From NCBI GenBank assembly GCA_032622095.1, contig CP136066.1:173287164-173351163 (forward strand): 64,000 nt of DNA, read 5' to 3'. This document shows positions 24,166 to 35,548 of the stretch, one piece after another. The notes under the pieces were generated by a model. It ran no database searches and was not told the origin of the DNA. It worked only from the letters and a program-made list of their open reading frames with translations. The translations under genes and the position numbers were made by a program. Positions within the stretch are counted from its first letter, which is position 1, and each line of letters starts with the position of its first letter. Source of the DNA: Siphonodentalium dalli. Lineage: Eukaryota; Mollusca; Scaphopoda; Gadilida; Siphonodentaliidae.

Positions 24166-24750
24166 ACTAAGTCTTTCGTTGATAAAATTATGACGTGTTT
24201 CCGAAGAAATTGGAACCCTATAATAGCTATATCCGGTGTAACGGTTAGAGCATCACGATTACAGTTAGGACGTGAAAGGCCCACTTAAAGGAATATTATT
24301 CTGAAAAATGCTTAGTACTTTCTTTCAATATACCAATATTATATAATTAAAATGTCCAATTTGCTCAAATAATCTTGTGTTTGGTCGCTAATTTTGTTTT
24401 TATAACAAAAACCAAAAACAATCCGAAGATTGCCGAAGATCTTATGTTGTAGACGAAGTCACGTGGTTGAAGTCACATGATCACCGGTCGGTGCGGTCAC
24501 ATGATATATAACATGTGACAATGACGTAGCGATAGGGGAATTCCCGTTACTATCAAAACAACACAACCTTGCTGCTTGCCAGCTTATATCTATGTATATA
24601 TGGCTTTGCGCATATATTATCGACATCTTTGTGTCAATTACGCATAACAATATAGCATTATAAAAGCGTGCGCTTACGTCGTTATACACATTTGGCCGTG
24701 GTTCGTTTGAACTTCCAATTATGACACTTTTCGAAGGAGGGATAACATAT
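24166..24750. other. No recognised gene
   Basis: AT-rich. Contains a single foldback-like end AAAGGCCCACTTAAAGG at about 24,276. No gene evidence. Confidence 0.35.
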
Positions 24751-24754
24751 ATAT

Positions 24755-25125
24755 AAATACATGTACACGAACTTTCGATACACGTGCTTTATATACCCGT
24801 CAAAGTCATAGCAATTTCCGGTTCAAAAAAGTTATCACACATATAAACGCTCTTTATTCGCACCAAATTCAAGAATATGCTTAACAGGGAACGCTCTTTA
24901 TTGAGTCATGGTGTAGGAACGTGGGGATACGTTTTGGAATAGTTGTCATTGTGAATATTTACTAATTACATCAATATGTAAATACATGTACATGAACTTT
25001 TGATAACATGCTCTTTACCCGTCAAAGTCATGCATAGCAATTTCCGGTTTATTAAACGCTCTTTATTAGCACCATATTAGGAACACGCTTGACGGGGAAC
25101 GCTCTTTATTGATTCATGGTGATAC
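24755..25125 (+). repeat. Two ~210-bp direct repeats
   Basis: TAAATACATGTACA-GAACTTT, CCCGTCAAAGTCAT, GCAATTTCCGGTT, AACGCTCTTTATT and GGGAACGCTCTTTATTGA occur at 24,757-24,915 and again at 24,979-25,115 in the same order. A local direct duplication. I cannot show long terminal repeats of a retroelement. Confidence 0.65.
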
Positions 25126-25289
25126 TCATGACTGGACGGGAGTTAACGTTTTTATCGGGATGACATTCTCGTCGTTGGACGTTTTGTTTAATGTGGGTAT
25201 TCACGAACACCGTTTTTCGAAGTGGACGGAGTAAAATCTGGACCATTTCGTCGGCGACCAATTTAAGTTTCTGATTTTGCGCAACCGGT

Positions 25290-25860
25290 TTCCCCAGGGG
25301 GGGGGGGGGGTGAAAAAAAAAATTCCGCCACGTATGCCGGGGTGGGTGGGTGGTCAAAGCCACCAACAAGCAATTTTTTCCGCAACTAAAAAAAAAAAAT
25401 CCTGCTTGTTTTTTAGTGTTTTGGCAATGAGTTGGGCTTCAAACCCACTTTGAATGAGAGAAATAATGTAATTCTAACTGTAAACTGACTGCAGGCAGTT
25501 ATCGTGTTGTATTTTGTTGCAAATTTTGAAATCCAAGATGGCCGCTGGCAGCCATGTTTTTTTGGCCGAATGACCTCAAAATGACTCATTCCTATTTACA
25601 TGTCCATGTTAACATCCATGATAAATAGTATGCACAGAAATTCATATACAGCTGTTTACAGTGAATTTCCCCCCGCAAATTTCTGTTTTAGTGTTAAAAG
25701 GGGGGGTGGGTGTCAAAAAATGGTCGGAAAAAACTGCCGAAAACGGAAAAAAAATTGGCGGTGGGGGTGGGTGGGTACAAAAAATGATCGAAAGGAAAAA
25801 ATGCCATACGTGCCTGAAATTTTTTTCCGACCCCCCCCCCCCCCCCCCCCCCCCCTGGTT
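25290..25860. mobile_element. Element with poly-G and poly-C ends, copy 1
   Basis: Left end: G run at 25,300-25,311, then ACGTATGCCGGGGTGGGTGG. Right end: CATACGTGCCTGAAATTTTT then a C run of about 27 at 25,830-25,856. The inside includes CAAGATGGCCGCTGGCAGCC, AATTCATATACAGCTGTTTA and GGAAAAAACTGCCGAAAACG. Copy 2 at 43,690-44,135 has the same parts in the same order. Proline- or glycine-rich frames here are homopolymer artefacts. Confidence 0.6.
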
Positions 25861-26243
25861 TCCCCACAGAAATCCCGCCAAATGTCACGTAAACGACCAT
25901 CGTTTGGAAATGAATGTAGAATCATACCCAATTGAGTGTCACTGTACATACATACCGGCCAGAGTCGAAAACACTGCATTTGGCATTGTCACGAATGAAG
26001 AACGAAAAAGTATTGTGAATATAGGTAAACACAATTAACTCCGACTCCGATTCCGAGGTTAATTAGTTTACTCATTTGACGTCATATGAGGATTTGCGAC
26101 GGAGATAGCCGACAACCAGTGGGGGTATTATGTATTTATTTCTCGGCTTATTTATTACGCGATTGTTATGGGCTTTGGATCATAGTGATCATAATAGGGG
26201 TGACTTTCCGATAATGTTTTGTTGTATTCATCACGATAGCAAT

Positions 26244-26855
26244 CCTTTAAAGGGGTACTGTACGCCATTTTCAATAAATTTCCGGTGATAACAACGACCT
26301 ATTATCGATAATATATAGAAACATAAGTAATTTGAGTCGAAGATGTATTCTGTAAACGCTCAGATTAATAGGCTATCTTAAAATTTAATAATAATTTAAA
26401 AGTTAATAATTTAATATAAATTGAATTTATGGCTGGAGCCATACAATGGCGTAAATTAAAATACGAATTTCCGTGTACAAAACGTAATCAAATTATAATT
26501 GAGGGATACTGGATTAGTAAACCCATTGGACACACGATCGTTTGAAACATTATGCTGATACGGGGAGAAAACTCAAACCACTCACTGACTTGTGACGATA
26601 CAATAACTTAAATGAGTATACGGGACTATAGTATGCATATAACATAACTTTTATTTGATTTATTTGGTTGAAAACTGTACAAAAATTACTCGACAACGAC
26701 AATTTGTATTTTTGCATTCCGGTAAATTTGCCATCCGTAACACTACTTCGTAATCAACAGACTTTCAAATAATGGAAAAATTGTTACCTTATATTCTCCG
26801 GCTCGGAGACTATAGAAACCAACAACAACATTTTGGGTACAGTATCCCTTTAATG
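26244..26855 (+). mobile_element. CTTTAAAGGGGTACTGTAC foldback element, copy 1 (family K)
   Basis: The ends TTTAAAGGGGTACTGTACG and GGGTACAGTATCCCTTTAA are inverted. The interior includes TTTCCGGTGATAACAACG and CAAATTTGTATTTTTGCATTCC-like text. A 570-bp copy in opposite orientation lies at 42,472-43,040. Confidence 0.75.
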
Positions 26856-27309
26856 TTCGAATCTCCAGATCACATTATATAAAAAAAAAATCTATATTAT
26901 ATACCATTTGAAAGAGGAAGCTCCGAAAAAATTGTGTTACAAACTTATCCGGTCGACTAAACTATATGAACGCGTTGTTTTTTATCGAGGTAACGACGTG
27001 TGTTCTGAGCGGTTCGGTGCTTAGGTTTGACCTGGAGTGCACTTCCATACGTCAGGTCTATTATTTTCGATATTGGGGAATAAGTCTATCTCCTAGTTTT
27101 GAATTTTGATGCAGTGTTGTTAAATAAGGGGAGTCTTGTGAGTGAATCTAAGAATTTCTAATCACTTGGTGGACACTCCTGCATGGGGTATTCTGTATCC
27201 TGGTAGAATATTTATATGTATCCTGGTATATAATATATATGTAACTATATCTATTTTTTTTGGGTCTTATTTCATGCCAACAACAGGGATCGATTCACCC
27301 GGACTTTCT
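26856..27309. other. No recognised gene
   Basis: AT-rich with a few short open frames. Nothing recognisable. Confidence 0.3.
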
Positions 27310-27711
27310 TTAACCCTTTACCCAACAAACCGGCCAAAAACGCCCAAATAAAGCTTCAACTACCTAAAATATCTTCGGTCTGTCTCAATAAAACCATACA
27401 AATATGGATATCATTGGAACCGGCTCCTTGACTACATTGTGATGGTTACAGTTATGCCCTGTGCCGATGCATTATCTTATATATGCGAGTCGACCATAGG
27501 TCGCCTCGCATATATAAGAGAATGCATTGGCCTAAAAAAACAAACATTTAACAACTTTTTATAATATTTTCCTACATTCTTTGACAATTTTATCATTTTT
27601 AATATGTGTTAAGCCAATGCATTCTCTTATATATGTGAGGCGACCTATGGTCGACTCGCATATATAAGAGAATGCATTGGCACAGGGCCGTTCTGTTGGG
27701 TAAAGGGTTAA
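27310..27711. mobile_element. TTAA-flanked element (family A) with two hairpin modules
   Basis: TTAACCCTTTACCCAACA at the left and TGTTGGGTAAAGGGTTAA at the right are exact inverted ends including TTAA. Two AATGCATTCTCTTATATATG hairpins (27,457-27,533 and 27,613-27,687) face each other. The ends CCCTTT next to TTAA match piggyBac-type termini. Confidence 0.75.
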
Positions 27712-27869
27712 TTACTCTGCTGGCCAAAACCAATGACCCCAATCGATCGTCAAGTCGTTTCTTATATAATCATATACCAGTACAATTTAATAGAACAACT
27801 TTTCAAAACTACCAAAACAATTGTAAGTATACATCTTGTTCGAATTCCAACACACTCTCCGAATAAAAA

Positions 27870-27996
27870 CACACAATGAGCGCATGCGCATGATCGGCTT
27901 GAATTGACGTTTTGGTGGTTCATCTCAAACTGCAGGCAGAGTTATCTCCCGGCCCATCTCTCCGCTGAGATACCACTGCCATAATGACATTAATTG
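27870..27996 (+). promoter_or_regulatory. Possible promoter and first exon of an unknown gene
   Basis: A perfect NRF-1-type palindrome GCGCATGCGC lies at 27,880-27,889 in a locally GC-richer stretch. About 100 bp on, an ATG at 27,984 is followed by four codons and a strong donor (ATTG then GTAAGG, junction 27,996/27,997). It leaves phase 1, so it does not fit the next SLC34 exon. No downstream partner was found. Weak evidence. Confidence 0.25.
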
Positions 27997-27999
27997 GTA

Positions 28000-28890
28000 A
28001 GGAATTCTTACGTGTTTTTAGTTCTTATGTTTTAGGAATAAAATTGTCTATGTCTGGCTCAGTTCATATTGTTCTTATCAATACCGAAAGAATTACCATT
28101 ATTGCAAACTTAAAAAAAAAATTGGTGGTCAAAACAAGATAATAGATGACTAAATAGTAGTAAATACAGTTCCGCGACGATATGTAAAAATAGATTTATC
28201 GTCTGCGAGTACACTCATTGTGGCAGTGATATATCGCAGCGATAGCGTAGAGGGCGCTGTGTGGAGTTTGGGCTCATCTGTGCAGTGAATGCTGCAGTTA
28301 TTTGTTGATGAACCTCGGAAACGTTCCTGAAAACAGTATGGCGATTTCTACTGACTCTTACGGGCGTTATTGTGTGATTGTAGAGGATGTGTGATTATAT
28401 AGAAATACTCGGGGGGGGGTGCAAACAATGAGTAGGCCTTTAAACGGTAATAAACCACTATATGATTATCTACGTGACAAACTTTGATTTGGTCACGCAA
28501 CATACAGCGGGAAATCTGTGACATGTTGGTCGAGAGAGTTATATCAGAGGGCGGCTGGTGCATTTTAACCTAATGGAGTCTGTTAAATTTAGATAGCGAT
28601 TTGAGATTCTTTGTCATTCTGTCTCATGAATAATTGTTACGTAAAACACCAGAGGCGATGAAAGGAAAGGCTTCGCTCCTGTTAACCCTTTTCAAGTTGA
28701 TACTGAATGGAAGAGAGCTCCCTCTCAGCTATAAAAAGTATATTCAACAAATAACAATGCACCTATCGGATGAAGGGACCGGAAAACGCAGTCCGATCAT
28801 CCTACCCGGCCTTATAGGCCGGAATCGACCCAACTATAACAACGCAACGCTCTTCTGATAACCAATACAAGTGTTTCGTTATTTTCTTGG
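28000..28890. other. No recognised gene
   Basis: Short open frames only (for example 28,634-28,858 +). No splice-bounded exon or motif recognised. A G10 run lies at about 28,410. Confidence 0.35.
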
Positions 28891-28894
28891 ATCG

Positions 28895-29204
28895 CGGGCA
28901 TCGGTAGCTCAGTTGGTTATGGGTATACAACCCCAAGCCGGTTCGCCCTCCAGCGCTGGCGATGAGGGTTCAAATCCACATGTTTCTATCATGGACTTTT
29001 GACTCGAAACCGTTATCTGGTGGAGTTGCCAATTACTCGCCGATGACCGGTGGTTTGCCGCACATGCTCGACGAGTTTATCAGCCATTGAAATCACTGTT
29101 AGATTAGCCGTAAGTGTGCGGATTTCCTCCACCACTAAAACTGGCAATATCGTGATATGGCCTTAGTTGCTGAAAGCGACATTAAACCCCAATCAGTCAA
29201 TCAT
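28895..29204 (+). mobile_element. tRNA-derived SINE
   Basis: An A box TAGCTCAGTTGG (28,905-28,916) and a B box GGTTCAAATCC (28,967-28,977) mark a tRNA-like RNA polymerase III promoter. The cloverleaf does not close, so this is not a tRNA gene. A ~220-bp body follows, with GTGCGGATTTCCTCCACCAC, and a tail GGCCTTAGTTGCTGAAAGCG then ACATTAAACCCCAATCAGTC. This tail type is common in molluscan SINEs (Meta-domain or RUDI-like, from memory). It ends in degenerate CAGTCAATCAT. Confidence 0.8.
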
Positions 29205-29215
29205 TTGTTGGAAGT

Positions 29216-29548
29216 ACTGTACACTAAATCCGGCCGTTTATGGGACCATCTCCTTTTATATATACTCAACAGAATATTGGCAACAAATGAATGAATCTGG
29301 GCCATGAATTAGTGCAAAATACACTCATGTGCTCTACGAACGATGCACAACATGGTAATTATAATAAAAATGAATTTATGATTCCAGTCATAAATTCATT
29401 TCATTATAATTACCATGTTGTTTTTTATTGTTCATACGGTAAGTGGGTGTATTTTGTACTTCATGGTCCAAATCTATTCATTCGTTACATATATTCTGTT
29501 GAGTATAAAAGGAGATGGTCCCATAAATGGTCGGATTTAGTGTACAGT
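29216..29548. mobile_element. 333-bp foldback MITE
   Basis: ACTGTACACTAAATCCGGCC and the complementary return (GGTCGGATTTAGTGTACAGT) are the termini. The pairing continues through CCATCTCCTTTTATA-TACTC and centres on TTTATGATTCCAGTCATAAA near 29,385. Almost the whole element folds on itself. Confidence 0.8.
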
Positions 29549-29749
29549 CTCACCTTAAGTCTTCTGTCCGTTGCAATTCATTTTTGCATTATTCTGAGAA
29601 ACCTAACTGTCCATATTAATTTGACAATTGGCTGGATAGAACCCGGTGAATTGTAACCGACAAAGCTCTTCAACAAAACAATATGATATTTAATTACACG
29701 TGTATACGTAATGGCAGTGGTAAGACCAGCGTAGATAGGGAACTGAACT

Positions 29750-29895
29750 GTCTTGTAGTTTGCAAAAATATGTCAGTGAGAAAACTGTGAAAAACCGAAA
29801 AACTTTGGGGATTTTGGGTGGGTTGGAACCCAAAATGGTCAAATGCAAAAAAGTGCACACAGTATCTGGAATTTTTACCCCCCCCCCCCCCTCCC
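29750..29895. repeat. Fragment of the poly-C-ended element
   Basis: AAAACTGTGAAAAACCGAAA and GTGCACACAGTATCTGGAAT, then a C run of about 15 at 29,878-29,891, resemble the right end of 25,290-25,860. A partial copy. Confidence 0.45.
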
Positions 29896-30479
29896 CCGGC
29901 GAGAAGAGAATATATTATCATTTCCCGGTCACGTCACGTTGCGTCAGGTTTGAGGTTACGAGTTGATTTTGTCCCTGTGTGTACGAGCTGGCGATGGTGC
30001 TATAATTTATACGCGAAAGCGGAAATGGACGAGCCATTGGGGTACTTCCCTTTAAATAAATTTGTTTCATCATTTCTATTGTTTACAACTGCCTTCGTGT
30101 GTGTACGTATTCTCATAAACCTCAAGAGGACAGCACATGTGTGTACGTACAGACCTATATATAACATATGCGACCACATATGTCCGCATGTTCAAAAGTG
30201 GTGTGCCGGCGTGGGTACATCTTCCTTATTAAACAATATACCTGTGTACTTTTAATGCCCCGGGACATGTATGCAATTGTGAAATATGTGATAAAAAAGG
30301 TGAAAAACAGGAGATTGATATGCTGAGGAGTGCATGAAGCAGACAGAACAATGATATCATGCAGTCACTCATGTTCGGTGACAGATTGCTGTCAATCATA
30401 ATGTGACTCGTATGCGCCCAGCCAATAATTCACTGCATAGCTTAATAAGCACAGCCCACTTCACCAAGACGAGCTGGTA

Positions 30480-30604
30480 CAAACTAATCTGTATCCGGAT
30501 TTTTCGTCATTGGTTGCAGAGTCTGACGTCAACGCCCGCGGACTTCATTTTCCACTTTGGGATTCGGATTTCTCCGATTCCCTCACCTCCGGATTATATT
30601 CGCG
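30480..30604 (+). promoter_or_regulatory. CCAAT/CRE promoter-like block before candidate SLC34 exon 1
   Basis: An inverted CCAAT box (ATTGG, 30,509-30,513) and a full palindromic cAMP response element TGACGTCA (30,524-30,531) lie 75-95 bp upstream of the ATG at 30,605. GCCCGCGG and CTCCGGATTATATT follow. The local GC content is well above the surroundings. No downstream exon phase contradicts its use for SLC34. It would imply cAMP-responsive transcription, by inference. Confidence 0.45.
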
Positions 30605-30628
30605 ATGTCGGGAAAAGCTTACATGGCG
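30605..30628 (+). CDS. SLC34A2: SLC34 candidate coding exon 1 (start codon)
   Basis: ATG in the context TTCGCG-ATG-TCG opens eight codons, MSGKAYMA. They end exactly at a consensus donor (GCG then GTGAGT, junction 30,628/30,629). The exon leaves phase 0, and the next gene-like exon at 45,251 begins in phase 0, so the two splice in frame. A promoter-like block lies immediately upstream. Against it: the first intron would be 14.6 kb, the peptide is too short for homology, and another upstream exon could be the true start. A fallback start inside exon 3 is the Met codon at 46,937. Confidence 0.45.
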
Positions 30629-30952
30629 GTGAGTTCAAAGGGATCCTTGCTGGCGAATTTCACCGTTATTATTTCTTAGTTCAAATTTTATTCTGAAATT
30701 CTCTATCTCTTCATGGAAGCACTTTTTAACAACAACAAATTTTCTATGAAACTGCTTTCCAAGGCATGTTTAATTAATTATTACCAAAAACACATCACAT
30801 ATATAGATTTCCAATCAAATATGGTGTAATGTTCTGAGAAAAGATTTTCTGTCCCAACTCATAGAAAATACATGGCGGGAAAAATACTTTAAAGCTGCTG
30901 TTGACCGCGTGTCTTTCAATCAACATCAGTGTTTTATGTTTATACCTCTATA

Positions 30953-31169
30953 TACAGTATTTCCCAAAGTAATTGACCACTTAACCACAGCAGAATTATG
31001 GGTAATTTCTCAGGATTTAGTCGGAAATTTGGCTTGTTGCCATTCATCGGAAAGCTCTCGGTGAGAGCTTTCCGATAAATGGCAACAAGCCATATTTCCG
31101 ACTAAATCCTGAAAAATTACCCATAATTCTGCTGTGGTTAAGTGGTCAATTACTTTGGGCATTACTGTA
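30953..31169. mobile_element. Family C MITE, full length
   Basis: The left end TACAGTATTTCCCAAAGTAA has drifted from the right end, whose complement begins TACAGTAATGCCCAAAGTAA. Both arms reach the centre GGAAAGCTCTCGGTGAGAGC. At 217 bp this is the most complete palindrome of the family, with 4-5 mismatches by eye. Confidence 0.8.
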
Positions 31170-31460
31170 AGGCTCTAAATCAATACCAAAAAGTTCAGAG
31201 AAGAGATACACCACCTTTAATAAAGCGGAGGCGTTACCGTTTTCCACACATGACCAATCGAACGTTTATTTCGCCCGAATGGTGATATTAATATTGAAAC
31301 TGTTCGTTTACACTGTGTCAATAGATTTCATTAATCGGCGTCCCCTCTGCACAAGCTTTTATACGTCTATTCTCTGTATAAGCCGAAGTTGGACTCGCCC
31401 AACACGTTTTATCTACACTAAGATCGTTTTCCGATTCGTTGTATTACAGGTTCCCGGAAT

Positions 31461-31525
31461 AAAAATTGGCCCCACCCCAATAATCCTATAGGATTAAGTA
31501 TTATTGGGGTGGGGCCAGTTTTTAA
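31461..31525. repeat. 65-bp hairpin
   Basis: AAAAATTGGCCCCACCCCAA is answered by TTGGGGTGGGGCCAGTTTTT with a short TCCTATAGGA centre. Confidence 0.75.
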
Positions 31526-31679
31526 TCTGGTGACCTGTGGTTGTATTAGCTTCACCGATACCTACTCTAAGACGATAAGTCCATAAATCCGAATGTATAA
31601 GACAAAATCGGAACAATTTCGTAAAATCAAAGACTTCATTCATTATTTTGTGGCAGTTGTGCGTGATACAAACGATTAT

Positions 31680-32200
31680 TTGTCTGCAGGGGTGTGGCTA
31701 TAGGGTCTCCGTTGTGGGGCTTCCGACTTGGAATTTCCAACTGCACCCCACCCCTTGAACCAGGCCAAACTCACAGGTTCACGATTCGCGTAATTCCAGT
31801 TGCATCCCCGATCGGGTTGAAACTTTCCATCTGGTGCCTCAAGCTTTTGGTGGAAATGTCCAACCTTCATGACACCCCAAAGTCAGCCAGTCAGGGACGT
31901 AGCTAGAGGGTCTCCGTTTGGGATGGTCCTCGGAATTTCCAACCATGCACACACCCCCTCCCCAAATTCCCCATTGAATCAGACACAAAACTCACAAGTT
32001 TGCGTAATTCCATTTGGAACTCCCTCCCCATTTGGGCTCTGATTTTGTACCCAACCGGTACCTCACATGCATGCCTCGTGTGGCTGTCGTCTGCTACCTC
32101 ACATCCATGCCTTGTGTGGCTGTCGTCTGCCGGTACATCACATTCACATGCATGCCTCGTGTGGCTGTCGTCTGCTCATTCCTCACATTCCTCCAAATGA
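31680..32200 (+). repeat. GC-richer direct repeats
   Basis: Two related blocks begin with GGGTGTGGCTATAGGGTCTC (31,689) and GGACGTAGCTAGAGGGTCTC (31,894), each followed by TTGGAATTTCCAAC-like text. Then come three ~43-bp units with CATGCCTCGTGTGGCTGTCG at 32,066, 32,105 and 32,150. The open frames here are repeat translations. Confidence 0.6.
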
Positions 32201-32464
32201 ATAATAGACGATTCCATTGTGTAGTTTTATAACTGTGTGGAAGATTCCATTCAGTATAATTATAAAGGGTTAATAAGGAAGCTGTATCACCGGCAGTTGA
32301 GGTTCGAATAAGTTTGATCACGACATTGGAGTGTGACAAAACGGATATTTAGTACTCTGAACAACAACTTATATAAGACAATTATATGTGCAGCAATTGT
32401 GAATGACATATGTGTTTACGGATGTAGTGTATCTTTCATTAGCTCATTGGCAAATTTTGGCGGG

Positions 32465-34080
32465 AGACACCTCTTCTTTTGGTACGCGGGATTCAGGCGG
32501 TACGCAGGAGTCATATCAGTCTGTTAACTGGTACTCGGGATTCATATGCTCAATTCAACCGGTATTCAGGATTCAACAAACAGGCTGGTACACAGCTTTT
32601 ATAGCACAAACTTACAAAAGTTTTGATTATGTTCCAGCCCAAATGACAATTTTTGATATGTTGAAGTTATGGATACTACTTCAGCAAATTTTATTAATGT
32701 GTGAAAACTCTGTATTCCATATTTCTTGTACGCAGGATTCACCCCTCTCTGTTAACTGGTATTCAGGATTCATCCCTCTCTGTTAGCTGGTATTCAAGAC
32801 TCACCCCTGTCTGTTAACGGGTACTCATGATTCACCCCTCTATGTTGACTGGTATCAGGATTCACCCTCCTCTGTTAACTTGTATTCAGGATTCACCCCC
32901 TCTGTTAACTGGTATTCTAGATTCACCCCTCGCTGTTAACGGGTACTCAGAACTCACCCTCTCTGTTAACTGGTATTCATGATTCACCCCTCTCTGTTAA
33001 CTTGTATTCAGAATTCACCGGGTGAATGTAAGCTAGAATACCAGTTAACAGAGAGGGGTGAATCCTGAACAACAGTTGACGGAGAGGGGTTAATGCTGAA
33101 TACCACTTAACAGAGGGATGAATCGTGAATACCAGTTAACAGAGAGGATGAATCCCGAATACCAGTTAACAGAGAGGGTGAATCACGAATACCAGTCAAC
33201 AGATAGTGGTGAACCCGGACACCAATCAACAGAGAGGGGTGAATTCTGAATACCAGTCAACAGATATGGTGAATACTGAGTACCAGTTAACAGACAGGGG
33301 TGAATCTAAGCTTGAATACCAGTTAACAGAGATGGGCGAATCCCGAATACCAGTTAACAGAGAGGGGTGAATCCTGATTATCAGTTAACAGAGATGGGTG
33401 AATCCTGATTATCAGTTAACATATATATACTGGCATTCAGGATTCACCCAATCCCCTCAGTCTGTTAACTGGTATTCAGGATTCACCCACCCCTCTGTTA
33501 ACTGCACTCTTAGAACAAATGTGTATAAATACTACACAATATGTGTTACCTTTGATCTTAAACAAAATTGTGTAGAAATGCAATATGACATAAATGTGTC
33601 GGTGGAATTTTCTGAACATTGAACATGAGTGAATATGTGAGTATATTATATTTAATAGATGAGAAATTTTCTATTTGAGACATAAACCTCGTAAAAGCTG
33701 CCATAATTAAAAATTGGCAGCTGCTTTAAAACTTTGTGCTACACAATTATGTGTTGTTCAGTTTTTACACAAACATAGTGTATAACAAAGTTTAAAGCTG
33801 CTGCCAATTGTTTGTTCTGTGGTAGCCTTTACGAGTTTTGTGTCTCCAATAGAACACATTTCATCTAATAACTATGATACACTCACACATTCAATCATAT
33901 TCAACGTTGATGATATTCCACCGATATATTTAATAATTATATGTCATGTGTCATTTCTACACAATTTTGTTTAAGATCAAATGTAACACATTTTGTGTAG
34001 TATTTATACACATTTGTTCTAAGAGTGTGGTATTAATGATTCAGGGGGTATGGGGTGACACACTCATATAACACATGATA
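32465..34080. mobile_element. Element built around an inverted 31-bp minisatellite
   Basis: GGTACGCGGGATTCAGG at about 32,480 opens an element shared with 45,346-45,700. About ten forward units of ~31 bp (GGTATTCAGGATTCACCCCT, CTCTGTTAACT) run from about 32,733 to 33,018. They flip at AATTCACCGGGTGAAT and continue as about 13 reverse units to 33,420, then return forward for two units. The tail resumes after a nested insertion (ATTCAGGGGGTATGGGGTGA at about 34,040). Eukaryotic minisatellite without spacers. Confidence 0.65.
33505..34027. mobile_element. CACTCTTAGAACAAATG foldback MITE nested in the minisatellite element
   Basis: CACTCTTAGAACAAATGTG and CACATTTGTTCTAAGAGTG are exact inverted ends. 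The arms extend about 230 bp (ATTGTGTAGAAATG, CTCGTAAA-GCT) to a TACACAATTATGTGTTG region. The host text ...TTAACTG / TGGTATT... resumes across it, with at most a 2-bp overlap as target duplication. Confidence 0.75.
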
Positions 34081-34446
34081 TACAGTTTATCGTTTTGATT
34101 TAAGGCTATTGTCGAATTGCGTAACATTTACGACAATATTGCATGTGTAAATACAAGTATAATGAAAAGTAATTTGTGATGGGTCCATTTCTGTATTACA
34201 TGCAATTCACAACAATTAATGTAACTCAATTACGTTTTCATAACGTTTTTAATTATTTTATCGAGGCTATCCGGATGGTCCTCCGGTAATGATTGTTCTC
34301 TGTCGATTGGAACCTAAAAACAATACAATGAACCTATGAGTTTTTGGTGACTGAAGCCTTTGTGAGTGTTTTGGTTGCGTGATAGCATAGTTATATTTCT
34401 CTATAATCTTGATCCAATGATATAATATTCCCAAGTTTGGATTACT
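34081..34446. other. No recognised feature
   Basis: AT-rich sequence. No repeat partner or exon-like stretch seen. Confidence 0.4.
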
Positions 34447-34784
34447 TAACCCTTTCTACACTAAATACTCATTGACGAGTAGTTCCCTTAGGAAATTTTC
34501 TGATAGTTACTATTAAGTTGAACTTATTATCTAAACATTTCCCACCAATGAATATTAAATCATTATGCTCTTGTATTATCTGTTTTTCTGTCTGTCGTCT
34601 GATTGTATTACCTGACCACCCCTCTAAATGAATAATAGACATTATAATACATAGTGATTGGGCGTGAAAAGCCAAGGTCCACGAAACGATCTTCTCCTTC
34701 ACCTTAAGAATAATAGACCGTTCCAATATATATACATTTATAACTTGATGTGAGAATCCATTATCATATAAGGGGTTAACAATT
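34447..34784 (+). mobile_element. Family D element, copy a
   Basis: TTAACCCTTTCTACACTAAA, TACTCATTGACGAGTAG, GAACTTATTATC-AAACATTTCCCACC, TCTGTCGTCTG and ATAAGGGGTTAAC mark a TTAA-flanked element. A second copy follows about 70 bp downstream. Confidence 0.65.
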
Positions 34785-34852
34785 TGATTGCGGGAGCTGC
34801 GCTGGTGCAGCATTAAAACATAATATTATATAATATTTAATATTGGATTACT

Positions 34853-35193
34853 TAACCCTTTCTACACTAAATACTCATTGACGAGTAGTTCCCTTAGGAC
34901 ATGTTTTGATACTTACTAGTACGTTGAACTTATTATCTGAACATTTCCCACCAATGAATATCAATTCTTTCTGCTCTTGTATTGTCTGTTTTCTGTCTGT
35001 CGTCTTCTTGTATTACCTGAACACCCTTCAAAATGAATAATAGACATTATAATATAATAATATATACTGATTGGGTGCGAAAAGACAAGGTGCACGAAAC
35101 GATCTTCTCCTTCACCTTAAGAATAATTGACCGTTCCATTATATATACATTTATAACTGGGTGGGAGAATCCATTTAGTATAGCAGGGGTTAG
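34853..35193 (+). mobile_element. Family D element, copy b
   Basis: About 90 percent like copy a by eye. It ends GGTGGGAGAATCCATTTAG, TATAGCAGGGGTTAG. The last 50 bp recur at 35,506-35,556, next to the left break of the duplication at 35,200. Confidence 0.65.
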
Positions 35194-35548
35194 CCCTTTC
35201 ATATGTGATAATGTTCATCAATCATAAGCAACTGCAGATGAGCAGATATATTAGAATTCTCCAGGCTCCAACTAAGAGACTATAATTACTTCAATATGGT
35301 TTTGATCATTGGTTCGCCACACACACTACGTGCGCTCATTTCACATACCAACAGGCAATATGGTGTAATTTAGTGTAGCCCCCCCCCCCTGTCGGGGATT
35401 TTCTGGTGCCACCCCTGTTGTTTAGTTAACCGAAAGTGTGATTGCCCAAATGGATACAACATAATTGTAGGCCTATATATATATACTACACGTATTATCA
35501 TACTGACATTTATAACTGGGTGGGAGAATCCATTTAGTATAGCAGGTG

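Noticed and set aside
24755-25125. Possible LTR pair
   Set aside because: The two direct repeats are adjacent, with no internal region, primer-binding site or TG...CA ends.
25600-26038. Open frames of 79-125 codons with long proline or glycine runs
   Set aside because: They translate a poly-C run and a dispersed element on several frames and both strands. No splice or start context.
28895-28980. tRNA gene
   Set aside because: A and B boxes are present, but the acceptor and anticodon stems do not pair, and a SINE body and tail follow.
32733-33510. Regularly spaced 31-bp repeats, CRISPR-like at first sight
   Set aside because: Units are contiguous and degenerate with no unique spacers. They flip orientation and lie in an animal transposable element. 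It is a minisatellite.
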